This document shows positions 42,622 to 50,738 of a stretch of DNA of 64,000 bases, piece after piece. The notes beneath the pieces were generated by a model, which was not told where the DNA came from, made no database searches, and saw only the letters and a list, made by a program, of their open reading frames with translations. The stretch lies in the NCBI GenBank assembly GCA_947165595.1, contig CAMVAV010000005.1, positions 1 to 64,000 on the forward strand, written 5' to 3'. The stretch's first letter is position 1, and each line of letters starts with the position of its first letter. The stretch comes from an uncultured Clostridia bacterium (GTDB taxonomy: Bacteria; Bacillota; Clostridia; Oscillospirales; Oscillospiraceae). Position numbers and translations under genes: made by a program.

Positions 42622-43016
42622 AACCGAGGCAAGCAGCACGCAGGGCGTATGCCGCCCGCCGCGCCCGCAGAAAAGGGCGCTTTCGAGCTCCGCAAAATCT
42701 GCGGCTGTAAAATCGCGTCGGCGTTTGCAGTTTATTTCAGCCCGACACTTACCACAGCCTAAAATCCGATAAAATCGGATGTTCTCAAATAACACAACGC
42801 GCCAAGCAGGCGCAGCTGCGGTAGCGCCAGCGCAAACAGTCTGAGTCCCATCACCGTGATCCCGTTTATGACAGATACGAGCGAATATATTATAGCGAAG
42901 AACTTCAAAACGGACAAGTGCATTTCGCTCTCGCAGGCATTTACGCAAACAGGATGGCACGCTTTCATATTGCCTGCCTTAGCGGCAGTATTCTCCCGAA
43001 AAGAAGCGATTGTCCG
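42622..43016. other. Intergenic sequence without a gene
   Basis: No frame here has a start with a ribosome binding site or family resemblance. Translations that run through the tRNA fragment (with VTGSSSTVSTG) are artefacts. The base composition becomes less GC-rich from about 42.75 kb towards the efflux gene. Confidence 0.5.
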
Positions 43017-43045
43017 TAGACAGCGAGGACGCGGTATGGTATACT
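43017..43045 (+). promoter_or_regulatory. Promoter of the cation efflux gene
   Basis: -35 TAGACA (43017-43022), 17-bp spacer, extended -10 TGGTATACT (hexamer 43040-43045). Confidence 0.7.
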
Positions 43046-43084
43046 CATTGACAGTCAGACAAATCGATATCTGTGGAGGTAGGT

Positions 43085-44236
43085 ATGGCTGCATTATCAG
43101 AAGTCAGAGGAACGGGAGACAATGGGTTTTCCCGTGAAAAAACAATCGTCAAGACCAGCATGATCGGAATCACAGCAAATGTATTCCTTGCAGGGTTCAA
43201 AGCTGTGATCGGACTGATGACCAACTCCATCGCCATCGTGCTCGACGCAGTTAACAACATATCTGACGCAGGCAGCTCACTCATCACCATCGTCGGAACG
43301 AAGCTGGCCGGAAAAGAGCCGGATAAAAAACATCCGTTTGGGTATGGGCGGATCGAATACCTGAGTGCCATGATCATCTCCGTGATTGTGTTGTACGCGG
43401 GTATAACGTCCTTCGTAGAATCTGTAAAGCAGATCATACATCCGGAAACGCCCGATTATAATGCGGTTTCACTGATCATCGTCGCCGTTGCCGTGGCAGT
43501 CAAAATTATGTTGGGCCGCTACGTCAGGGGCGTTGGCATCAAGGTGAAATCGGATTCCCTGATCAACTCCGGGGAGGATGCTGCGCTGGATTCCATCATT
43601 TCGGCATCGACGCTGTTCGCCGCGGGAATCTTTCTCATCTTCCACATCTCTCTGGAGGCGTGGCTCGGCGCGGTCATTTCCGTCGTAATCATCAAATCCG
43701 GTATAGAAATGCTGCGGGATACGATCTCCCGGATACTTGGGGAGCGCAATGATACCGAGCTTGCCGGGGCGATCCACGACACGGTCATGAGCTTTCCGGA
43801 TGTACAGGGTGCTTATGACCTTGTTCTGAACAACTATGGGCCGGACACATGGAACGGTTCGATTCACATCGAGGTTCCGGATACATATTCCGCGGATCGG
43901 TTGGATCGGCTGATTCGCGAGATCACTATGAAAGTGCTTCACGAGCATCGGGTCATTCTTACCGCTATTGGCGTCTATTCGGTGAATACAAAGGACGAGG
44001 AGATCATTCGGGCAAAACGGCAGGTTGAAGAAATCGTCCTTGCCCATAAATATGTCAGGCAGATGCACGGCTTTTATTTGTTGAAGGATCAGAAAACGAT
44101 GCGCTTCGATATTGTGGTCAGCTTCGATGCGAAGGATCGCAGGGCTGTTTACAATGAAGTGGTCGCCGATGTACAGAAATCGTTCCCGGATCACAGGCTT
44201 CAGGTTGCGATGGACGCCGATTTCTCGGAAGAATAG
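43085..44236 (+). CDS. Cation diffusion facilitator (CDF) family transporter
   Basis: 383 residues. About six membrane helices; metal site in helix II is SIAIVLDAVNNISDAGSS and in helix V GEDAALDSIISASTL, with the linker GKEPDKKHPFGYGRIEYLSA typical of the family. The C-terminal cytoplasmic ferredoxin-like domain is present (VQGAYDLVLNNYGPDTWNGSIHIEV) and is extended by another about 90 residues (ending VAMDADFSEE), which is typical of the longer Firmicutes CDFs. It exports Zn2+, Mn2+ or similar by proton antiport. Base composition is visibly less GC-rich than its neighbours, suggesting acquisition. ATG 43085 after GGAGGTAGGT. Confidence 0.92.
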   Translation: MAALSEVRGTGDNGFSREKTIVKTSMIGITANVFLAGFKAVIGLMTNSIAIVLDAVNNISDAGSSLITIVGTKLAGKEPDKKHPFGYGRIEYLSAMIISVIVLYAGITSFVESVKQIIHPETPDYNAVSLIIVAVAVAVKIMLGRYVRGVGIKVKSDSLINSGEDAALDSIISASTLFAAGIFLIFHISLEAWLGAVISVVIIKSGIEMLRDTISRILGERNDTELAGAIHDTVMSFPDVQGAYDLVLNNYGPDTWNGSIHIEVPDTYSADRLDRLIREITMKVLHEHRVILTAIGVYSVNTKDEEIIRAKRQVEEIVLAHKYVRQMHGFYLLKDQKTMRFDIVVSFDAKDRRAVYNEVVADVQKSFPDHRLQVAMDADFSEE

Positions 44237-44390
44237 GGCAGCTTCCGGTTTGTCGGGCAGCGTCCCCTGATGCTCCTTTGATGCTGTACCAAACGGAAAA
44301 AGGCAAAACGAAGCACACGCGTTGGACAAATTGGCGCCCCGCGCGGCGGAATAATGATATTGCCAAACCGCTTACTGCTCCGAAAGACAG

Positions 44391-44426
44391 GAAAACGCCT
44401 GATTTCTTGCGAAATCAGGCGTTTTC
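44391..44426. terminator. Bidirectional terminator between CDF and M13 peptidase genes
   Basis: Perfect 15-bp stem GAAAACGCCTGATTT / AAATCAGGCGTTTTC with loop CTTGCG, serving both converging genes. Confidence 0.9.
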
Positions 44427-44435
44427 TTGTGCCAT

Positions 44436-46847
44436 TTACCAGACCAGCACGCGATTTTCGGGGGCGAGGTACATCCCGTCGCCCGGCCGGATATCGTAGG
44501 TCTTGAGGAACTGCTCGAACTGCTGGAGCGTCGCGTTGACGCGCAGGTAGTGCAGCGGGTGGGAATCCTGCATCAGGCTGGCGTATTCCATCTCCCTTGT
44601 GTTCAGGCGCGCCCAAAGCTTCGCGAAGGCGGTAAAGAACGCCTTGTAATCGACGCTGCCCTTGCTCTCCAGAATCCCCAGCATGCACTTGGTGCCCGCC
44701 ATGTCGGCGATCGCCTCGGTCTGGATATTCTGCCCCTGCACGTGGTAGCCGCCGAAGGCAGTCATCGCGTCATAGTACGCCGCGAGCTTTTCCGCGCGCG
44801 CGGTGAAGGCGGCGTAGTCCGCCTCCGTCCACCAGTTCGTCATGTTGCCCTGCGCATCGAACTGCGCGCCGTTGGTGTCGAAGGCGTGGGATATCTCATG
44901 CCCGATCACGATGCCGATGCCGGCGTAAAGCTCCTCGTCGCTCATACCGTCGCGGTAGAACTTGCCGCCGAGGATGCCGCGGATGATATTGATGGAGTTG
45001 TCGGACGGGTTGTAGTAGGCGTTGGTCTCAAGAATATCGAAACCCCAGAGAGAATGATCGACCTTGCCGTTCAAAAGGCTCTGGTTGTACGCCAGCTCAA
45101 ATTTGGAAATGGCCCGGATGCAGTCGTAGTAGCCGAGCCCGTCAAGCTTGAGGCCGCTGTAATCGCGCCACTTGTCGGGATAGACCGCGTTGATGGTGAT
45201 GGCGTCGAGCTTCTCGATCGCCTTTTGGCGCGTCGCCTCGGAGAGCCAGTCCTCGCTTTGCAGCATCGTGCGGTAGTAGGCGACAGCCTCCTTGCAGATG
45301 CGCGTGATGTCCGCCTTCATTTTCGAGGCGTCGTACTTTGCGAGGAAGGCGCGGTCCATCGGCACCCTCAGCGAGCCGCGCACGACGCCGAAGGCGACGT
45401 CCTCGTCCGGCTGCGCGCCGGTGCTGCCGTTCATGGCATTGCTCATCTCGACACTGATCTCATAGCACTCGCGATCCAGAGAACTCATGCTGCCGAGCAT
45501 TTTGCAGACGATCATATAGTTTTTGAGGTCGTCCAGCCGCTCCTGCGCATAGACCTTGTCCAGCGTCTTGAAATACTCCGGCTGCGTCACCAGACAGCGC
45601 AGCGCGGCGGAATAGCCCCGCGCGTCCGCGATCTTGAGCCACGGGAACGTGCCGGCGAGCTTTTCCGCGCCCGCGCGGTCCATCTCGTTGTTGATGCGCT
45701 GCAAATAATCCGGCGACATCTGCTCGGCGGAGGTCATAATGCCGCCCGCCAGCTCCGTTTCCAGCGCGAAGGCACGGTCCATCATCGTTTCTGCCTCCGC
45801 CGCGCTGTAGCCGAATTTCGGGAACAGCTTTGCCGCCGCCGCGCGATACGCCGCCTCATAGCGCTTGCCCTGCTCGGTGCGCTGCGCGTACTCCGCGGAA
45901 TCGCCGAGATACAATCCCATGGGGCTCACCGTGAGGAGATACGTCTCCGAATCGTTGAGGCCCGTGCCGGCGCCGCAGTTGAAGAACCTCTCCACTGACA
46001 CGTCGGGGTCGCAGCAGAGCGCCGTCAGCTCGTCGAGCGAGGAGACCGCCTTGATCCTGTCGATGGTCTCCTGCGCCGGCCTGACGCCGAGCGCGTTGCG
46101 CGCGTCCCAGTCGAGGTATGCGTCATAGAGGTGCTGCGCCAGCTTCGCGTCCGCGCCGGTGAGCGTTTTGTCAGTCAGCACCGCCTTCCCCATGCTCATG
46201 ATCTCGTCCGCAACGTCGGTGAATGTGCTCTCGCTCCTATAGCCGGGGCGGATCTCGGTGCTCCTGGCCCAGTCGTAGTTGACGTAGAGATAGAAGTCGT
46301 CCTTCGCCGAACCGTTTCCCCGCGCGGCGGCAACATTCTCGCGCAGGCAGTAGTCCACCCACGGCTTGCCGTCGTCAAGCGCAGGCTCCGCCGTCGCCAT
46401 CGCGTGGAGCGCGGCGATTGCCCCGCCGCGCGTCACGACCGCGTCGCCCGTGTCGGCGGTCGCGCCGAGCAGCGTCATCAGCGCGGCAAACTCCGCGCCG
46501 CCGACCGGCTGTTCCATGCCGTCGGCGGTCGTGAGCAGACCGTTTTGCACCGCCCACGCCGCGGCGTCGGACCACCACGTCGTGTCCTCGCCCATGTCGG
46601 GCGCGCCGGACATCCGCCACAGAAACGTCACCAGCGCCGCCCTGGTGCAGGGCGCGTCGGGTTCAAAGCAGCCGTCGCCCGTGCCGCGCGCGACGCCGTT
46701 TTCATACGCCCATTCGATCGCGTCGTGCGCGTCGCCGCCCTCCGGCACGTCCGCAAACTCCGCCCACGCGGTCGCGGGCAGAAACATCGAGAGCGTCAGC
46801 AGCAGCGCCGCGATCCTTCCTGCCGTTCGATTGTGTAAGTGCTTCAT
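44436..46847 (-). CDS. Secreted M13-family (neprilysin-like) metallopeptidase with N-terminal SLH repeats
   Basis: 803 residues. Signal peptide ending ATAWA. SLH-type repeats occupy about 25-150 (FADVPEGGDAHDAIEWAYEN, GTGDGCFEPDAPCTRAALVTFL). The M13 catalytic domain follows: DDFYLYVNYDW at its start, NAYYNPSDNSINIIRGIL, zinc motif VIGHEISHAFDTNGAQFD and the third ligand in EAIADMAG; the C-terminal half is typical (DSHPLHYLRVNATLQQFEQF). It is a wall-anchored oligopeptidase. RBS GGAGGGCAAACCC before 46847. Probably co-transcribed with the next two upstream peptidase genes. Confidence 0.93.
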   Translation of the reverse strand: MKHLHNRTAGRIAALLLTLSMFLPATAWAEFADVPEGGDAHDAIEWAYENGVARGTGDGCFEPDAPCTRAALVTFLWRMSGAPDMGEDTTWWSDAAAWAVQNGLLTTADGMEQPVGGAEFAALMTLLGATADTGDAVVTRGGAIAALHAMATAEPALDDGKPWVDYCLRENVAAARGNGSAKDDFYLYVNYDWARSTEIRPGYRSESTFTDVADEIMSMGKAVLTDKTLTGADAKLAQHLYDAYLDWDARNALGVRPAQETIDRIKAVSSLDELTALCCDPDVSVERFFNCGAGTGLNDSETYLLTVSPMGLYLGDSAEYAQRTEQGKRYEAAYRAAAAKLFPKFGYSAAEAETMMDRAFALETELAGGIMTSAEQMSPDYLQRINNEMDRAGAEKLAGTFPWLKIADARGYSAALRCLVTQPEYFKTLDKVYAQERLDDLKNYMIVCKMLGSMSSLDRECYEISVEMSNAMNGSTGAQPDEDVAFGVVRGSLRVPMDRAFLAKYDASKMKADITRICKEAVAYYRTMLQSEDWLSEATRQKAIEKLDAITINAVYPDKWRDYSGLKLDGLGYYDCIRAISKFELAYNQSLLNGKVDHSLWGFDILETNAYYNPSDNSINIIRGILGGKFYRDGMSDEELYAGIGIVIGHEISHAFDTNGAQFDAQGNMTNWWTEADYAAFTARAEKLAAYYDAMTAFGGYHVQGQNIQTEAIADMAGTKCMLGILESKGSVDYKAFFTAFAKLWARLNTREMEYASLMQDSHPLHYLRVNATLQQFEQFLKTYDIRPGDGMYLAPENRVLVW

Positions 46848-46884
46848 GGGTTTGCCCTCCTCCAAATCTTTGGTTTGTCTGTTT

Positions 46885-49191
46885 TTATAGCGCGACGCCG
46901 GCAAACCGCTCCAGCATCACCGCCATTTGCGCGCGGGTGACGTTGTCCTGCGGGGCGAGAAGCAGGTCTCCGCCGTCGGCCTCGATGCCGCTGACGATTC
47001 CCGCGGCGACAGCCCACGCCATCGCGTCCGCCGCCCAGGCGGAAACGCTGTCCGCGTCGGCAAAACCGCTCAGATCGCCATTTGCTTCAGGCTCCAGCCC
47101 TATCTCTGTCGCATAGCGGCAGAGCATGGTAACGAACTGCTCCCGCGTCAGCGCTGCGGCGCGGTCCTCCCCGTCGGATATGCCGTTTGCCATCGCCCAC
47201 GCGACGCCCTCGTCGAGCGTATAGGGCGCGGCGTCCTCGCGCTCGTCGTCCATGCGGGCGAGGATGGTCATGCTCTGCTCGCGCGTCGCGGAGGCGTTTG
47301 GCGCAAACAGATCATTGCCCACGCCGTTCATCAGCGCATAGGTGTCGACAAAGATGACGGACGCGCCGAACCAGTCGTCGGCGTAGACGTCGGTGTAGGG
47401 CTTGACAGGCAGAAGATCGTCATGGATGGTATCCGAGAGACCGATAAGATATCGTTCGGTAAGCGGAGACTCCATGCCGATGGTAAGGAACGAATCCGCA
47501 AAGCCGACCTCATGACCCAGCGCCGTGAAGCGGAGATAATCGTCCACCGCAGCGAAGTAGTCGCTCTGCGACGCCTCCCAGAATGCGAACGCGCCCGCGG
47601 CGGAGGTCGCGTAGCTGATGTAGTACATGGGGCTGTCAAAGTTGTGCGGTACGTCGATCCAGCTGTACATCTCCGTGCGCTCGTCATCCGCCCCCACGAT
47701 GCCGTATTCCCCGCACAGCTGCCGGAAAAGCTGATTTGCCTTTTTCAGCGTCGGTTCCGGCGTTTCGTAAACACGGCGCTGCCATTCGTCGTAAAGGCAG
47801 CCGGTCACAATGCTGTCGAGCAGCGAGAAAACGGTGGAGCAGGCGGCCGCGTCTGCCTGCGAACCAAACAGTTCTGGATAGAAGCGGAGCATCAGCAGCT
47901 CCAGTCCCTGCGAATGTACCTCCGCCGTGTCGTAGATAAGATCCGCCGTGTCCCACTCGCCATCGTCCCCGTTCCAATAGGTCTCGTTGTTGTGCCCCAG
48001 CTCGTGGATCGTCGATTTCAGATCATGCCAATCCCCGGAGGCGTTGTTGAAATAGAACGGCATACTGTAGTAGGGGATACCGGCGGAAAACGCGGTGCCG
48101 GTCTTATTCGGCGCGGGGTCTACGTCATACGCCTTGTGCACATAGGTGTAGCGCGCGGACTCCAGCAGCTCGTCGGAGAGCTGCGCGAAATATGGGAACA
48201 ACGTGCCGAACATTCCCTCGCCGGAATAGGTGATCCCCTCCGGCATCTCGCTCGGATCGGGTTCCTGATTCAACAGCTTGCAGGCGCTGTACTTCGGCAC
48301 AATGTATTTCTTCACCGCATCGCAGAACGCCTGTGCGTCCGCGGGAGTATAATCGCGATAGTAGTCTTTCCTGTAAGCGTATTCGGCGTAGGTGTCGCAG
48401 CCGTTCAGCCTGGCGATCTGGTTCCGGACGGCGACCATCTTCACGAAGATATCGCCCAGCACGGCGTTTTCCTGCTTGTAGATGTCCACATAGATCTTCC
48501 AATATTCGTCATAAGACAGCTCACCGTCCCGATACGCCTGATAGACGCTGTCCGTCGTATACTTTACATCGTCCACGGTCACGGCGTATTCGTCCACGAC
48601 CTTGGAGCGGTACTCGCTCACGAGCGCGGTTTCCTGTGCGCGCAGCGCCTTTTCCTCGTCGGTCTTGCTTCCGTAATCGAGGTACTTCTGCCGCGCCCCG
48701 TCACCGAGAAGCCCGTCCAGCGCGGCGGCACAGGGAGAGGAGAGCGCGTCGCGGACAAGGCTGAAGAACGCGTCTTCCACCGTGATCAGCTCCGCCTTAT
48801 CCTTCGCAAGCTCCGCCGCCGCCCATTCGTCCTTGGAGTCGGCATACTGGCGGAAGTCCACGAGACAGCACATGGCGGTCATCCGCTCATACTCGTCGGC
48901 GAGCGCGAGCAGCCGCGTTTTGAACTCGGCTTCGTTCTTTGCGTCGGCGCTCAGCGCGCGCAGCGCGTCGATCTCCGCGAGCACAGGCGCGGGGTCGATG
49001 TGCTCATACTCGATCTCGTCGTAATTGAGCTCGGTGTGGCGGCGCGGCGTGAAAAAGCTTGTGTCGCGCGCCGTCGCCGCAAGCGCGTCGAGGTCGTCAT
49101 CCGCCGCCCGCGCGGTCGCAGGCAGCAGCAGCGCAAACGTCAGCAAAAGCGCCGCGAGTCTTTTCCACCGGCGGTTACTCGGTTTTTTCAT
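46885..49191 (-). CDS. Secreted M3-family oligoendopeptidase with C-terminal SLH repeats
   Basis: 768 residues. Signal peptide MKKPSNRRWKRLAALLLTFA... ending ATARA. The M3/PepF core has the helical N-terminal domain, then the zinc motif LKSTIHELGHNNETYW with the third-ligand Glu in TADLIYDTAEVHSQGLE, and YISYATSAAGAFAFWEASQ. The last 170 residues are SLH repeats (YTDVYADDWFGASVIFVDTYAL, YTLDEGVAWAMANGI, FADADSVSAWAADAMAWAVAAG). In the M13 neighbour the SLH repeats are at the other end, so the two fusions arose independently. Confidence 0.92.
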   Translation of the reverse strand: MKKPSNRRWKRLAALLLTFALLLPATARAADDDLDALAATARDTSFFTPRRHTELNYDEIEYEHIDPAPVLAEIDALRALSADAKNEAEFKTRLLALADEYERMTAMCCLVDFRQYADSKDEWAAAELAKDKAELITVEDAFFSLVRDALSSPCAAALDGLLGDGARQKYLDYGSKTDEEKALRAQETALVSEYRSKVVDEYAVTVDDVKYTTDSVYQAYRDGELSYDEYWKIYVDIYKQENAVLGDIFVKMVAVRNQIARLNGCDTYAEYAYRKDYYRDYTPADAQAFCDAVKKYIVPKYSACKLLNQEPDPSEMPEGITYSGEGMFGTLFPYFAQLSDELLESARYTYVHKAYDVDPAPNKTGTAFSAGIPYYSMPFYFNNASGDWHDLKSTIHELGHNNETYWNGDDGEWDTADLIYDTAEVHSQGLELLMLRFYPELFGSQADAAACSTVFSLLDSIVTGCLYDEWQRRVYETPEPTLKKANQLFRQLCGEYGIVGADDERTEMYSWIDVPHNFDSPMYYISYATSAAGAFAFWEASQSDYFAAVDDYLRFTALGHEVGFADSFLTIGMESPLTERYLIGLSDTIHDDLLPVKPYTDVYADDWFGASVIFVDTYALMNGVGNDLFAPNASATREQSMTILARMDDEREDAAPYTLDEGVAWAMANGISDGEDRAAALTREQFVTMLCRYATEIGLEPEANGDLSGFADADSVSAWAADAMAWAVAAGIVSGIEADGGDLLLAPQDNVTRAQMAVMLERFAGVAL

Positions 49192-49225
49192 GTGGATGCC
49201 CTCCTCAAAAGCATGCCGTCATCGG

Positions 49226-50374
49226 CTATTTTCTCAATATGTCGAGGATCGCCCCGATGATTTCCGGGTTCGGATAGCCTTTGCCCTCTTCGCCGGCCAT
49301 GCCGTAGGCAAGCGCGTAGGAGAAGTTATCCGCCATACACTCCTCCGGGTCGATCACATAGCCGGTGTTCCTCCCAAAAACCTCGTCAAAGTTGCTCGAT
49401 TGTTCCGGCGTATAGTAGATATCCGTTCCGTCCACCGGCACAAGCGCGGTGGTTCCGCTGTCGAAGAAGCTTTCACCCTCCGTTTCAAAGTGCTTCGTCG
49501 TCACGAAATCGGTAAAGCAGTCGATCGCTTTTCCGTCTATGAGGAAGGTCGCACAGGAATCATGGTGCTCCACGTCGGGGTTGCTGATGTGGTACGCGAA
49601 CACGCTCGGCGGCAGCGGAAAATCCCCGTCTTGCGTCGTAAAGTGGATGATCCGGTACATCTCCGAGCGGAACTCCGGATTGCAGCGCGTCAGGCAGTGG
49701 AACAGCTCGTGCCACAGAATCTCTCGCATATATTCCACATACGCGGCGTTTTTGCCGGTCGCGGCATATTCCGTAATCGAACTGCCCAAATAGATCTGCG
49801 TGCCGTGAGTATAGCCGCCGGCGCCGGCTTCCTCTTGCATGGTCGTCTTGATGAACACGATCTCGTCGAGCGGCGGCAGGGTATAGCCGTTTTTCTCAAG
49901 CGTCCATTCCATGCCGGAAAAAAGGCTGCTGATGAGCGTCCTTTCCGCGTCCGTCCAGCTGCGCGTCTGCTGCTTTGCGAACGTCTGATACTCCGCCATC
50001 GTCGCGCCGGTTTTTCCGAGCCTGAAGTCAAGGTCGTTCTGGCTGAAGCCGTCGTAATAGGCCGTGTTGCCAAGCATCAGCGCGGCCCCCTCCTCCGCGG
50101 AGGCAAAGCGGAACGAGATCTGCGCGTTCTTCGCGACATACGGGACCTCCAATATCTGCCCCGCGTAGATGAGGCGCGGATTGCGGATCTCGCCGCGGTT
50201 CGCTTCATAGATCTCGCCCCACCGTGCACCGCTGCCAAGGCAGTCCCGCGCAATCCTCCAAAGGCTGTCGCCGCCATGCACAACGTATGGAAATGCAAGC
50301 GCCGAAGTCGACAGGCTCAGGCACAGCGCAAATGCCGCAAGCCCCTTTGTCCACCGGCTGTTCAGACGTTTCAT
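49226..50374 (-). CDS. Secreted LysM-domain zinc metallopeptidase-like protein
   Basis: 382 residues. Signal peptide (GLAAFALCLSLSTSALA). A LysM domain starts at about 29 (YVVHGGDSLWRIARDCLGSGARWGEIYEANR...IYAGQILEVP) and binds peptidoglycan. The remainder contains a gluzincin-like motif ILWHELFHCLTRCNPEF, a downstream glutamate-rich region (VEHHDSCATFLIDGKAIDCFTDFVTTKHF) and a conserved-looking C-terminal PEECMADNFSYAL. Enzyme activity is inferred from HExxH only. ATG 50374 follows GGGGGGGAGCAGAAGC. First gene of the three-peptidase run. Confidence 0.85.
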   Translation of the reverse strand: MKRLNSRWTKGLAAFALCLSLSTSALAFPYVVHGGDSLWRIARDCLGSGARWGEIYEANRGEIRNPRLIYAGQILEVPYVAKNAQISFRFASAEEGAALMLGNTAYYDGFSQNDLDFRLGKTGATMAEYQTFAKQQTRSWTDAERTLISSLFSGMEWTLEKNGYTLPPLDEIVFIKTTMQEEAGAGGYTHGTQIYLGSSITEYAATGKNAAYVEYMREILWHELFHCLTRCNPEFRSEMYRIIHFTTQDGDFPLPPSVFAYHISNPDVEHHDSCATFLIDGKAIDCFTDFVTTKHFETEGESFFDSGTTALVPVDGTDIYYTPEQSSNFDEVFGRNTGYVIDPEECMADNFSYALAYGMAGEEGKGYPNPEIIGAILDILRK

Positions 50375-50587
50375 GCTTCTGCTCCCCCCCCAAATATCCG
50401 CTGATGATCGAGTCACTGCGTCCAAATGCTCCGATGCCGCTTGTTTTTTGCAAGGCCGTCGCTTTGGGTCTCGCTTCCCGCCGGCCGATACAAGCGGCCT
50501 TTCTCTGCGGCAGTCCTTTGCCGGGTCTCGTATGGGCCGTCCCTCCCATAACAGTATTCTTTGAATTGCCGCACACTGTGCATTATA
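50375..50587 (-). promoter_or_regulatory. Promoter (-10) and structured 5' leader of the peptidase operon
   Basis: Minus strand -10 TATAAT at 50582-50587 with only a weak -35. The resulting leader of about 200 nt contains a 9-bp long-range stem (GCCGCTTGT, 50490-50498, with ACAAGCGGC, 50436-50444) enclosing GC-rich inner helices, plus a CGGC/GCCG hairpin near 50508-50523. A GACCCAAAGCGACGGCC stretch is only superficially like the c-di-GMP-I aptamer; I could not fit a known riboswitch. Confidence 0.4.
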
Positions 50588-50738
50588 GGGTGCGTTCCTT
50601 ACTCACGATGCGATTATATCTGTTTTATTTTCGGATTTCAACCGCTTTTGTGACCGTTACGCCGGCATCGTGGCGGATTACGGCCAAACGAGAGTCCGAA
50701 GCATATAACTGCCGTGAAGGAGATTTGTCTTTGACTTT

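Noticed and set aside
42499..42960. ORF with VTGSSSTVSTG over the tRNA fragment, and its counterpart near 63748-63975 with EVTGSSPAVSTK
   Set aside because: This is the familiar mistranslation of tRNA 3' halves; the DNA is a tRNA remnant.
50436..50500. c-di-GMP-I riboswitch in the peptidase leader
   Set aside because: Only the CCAAAGCGACGG stretch is similar; the GNRA tetraloop helix and the receptor are not found, so I report only a structured leader.
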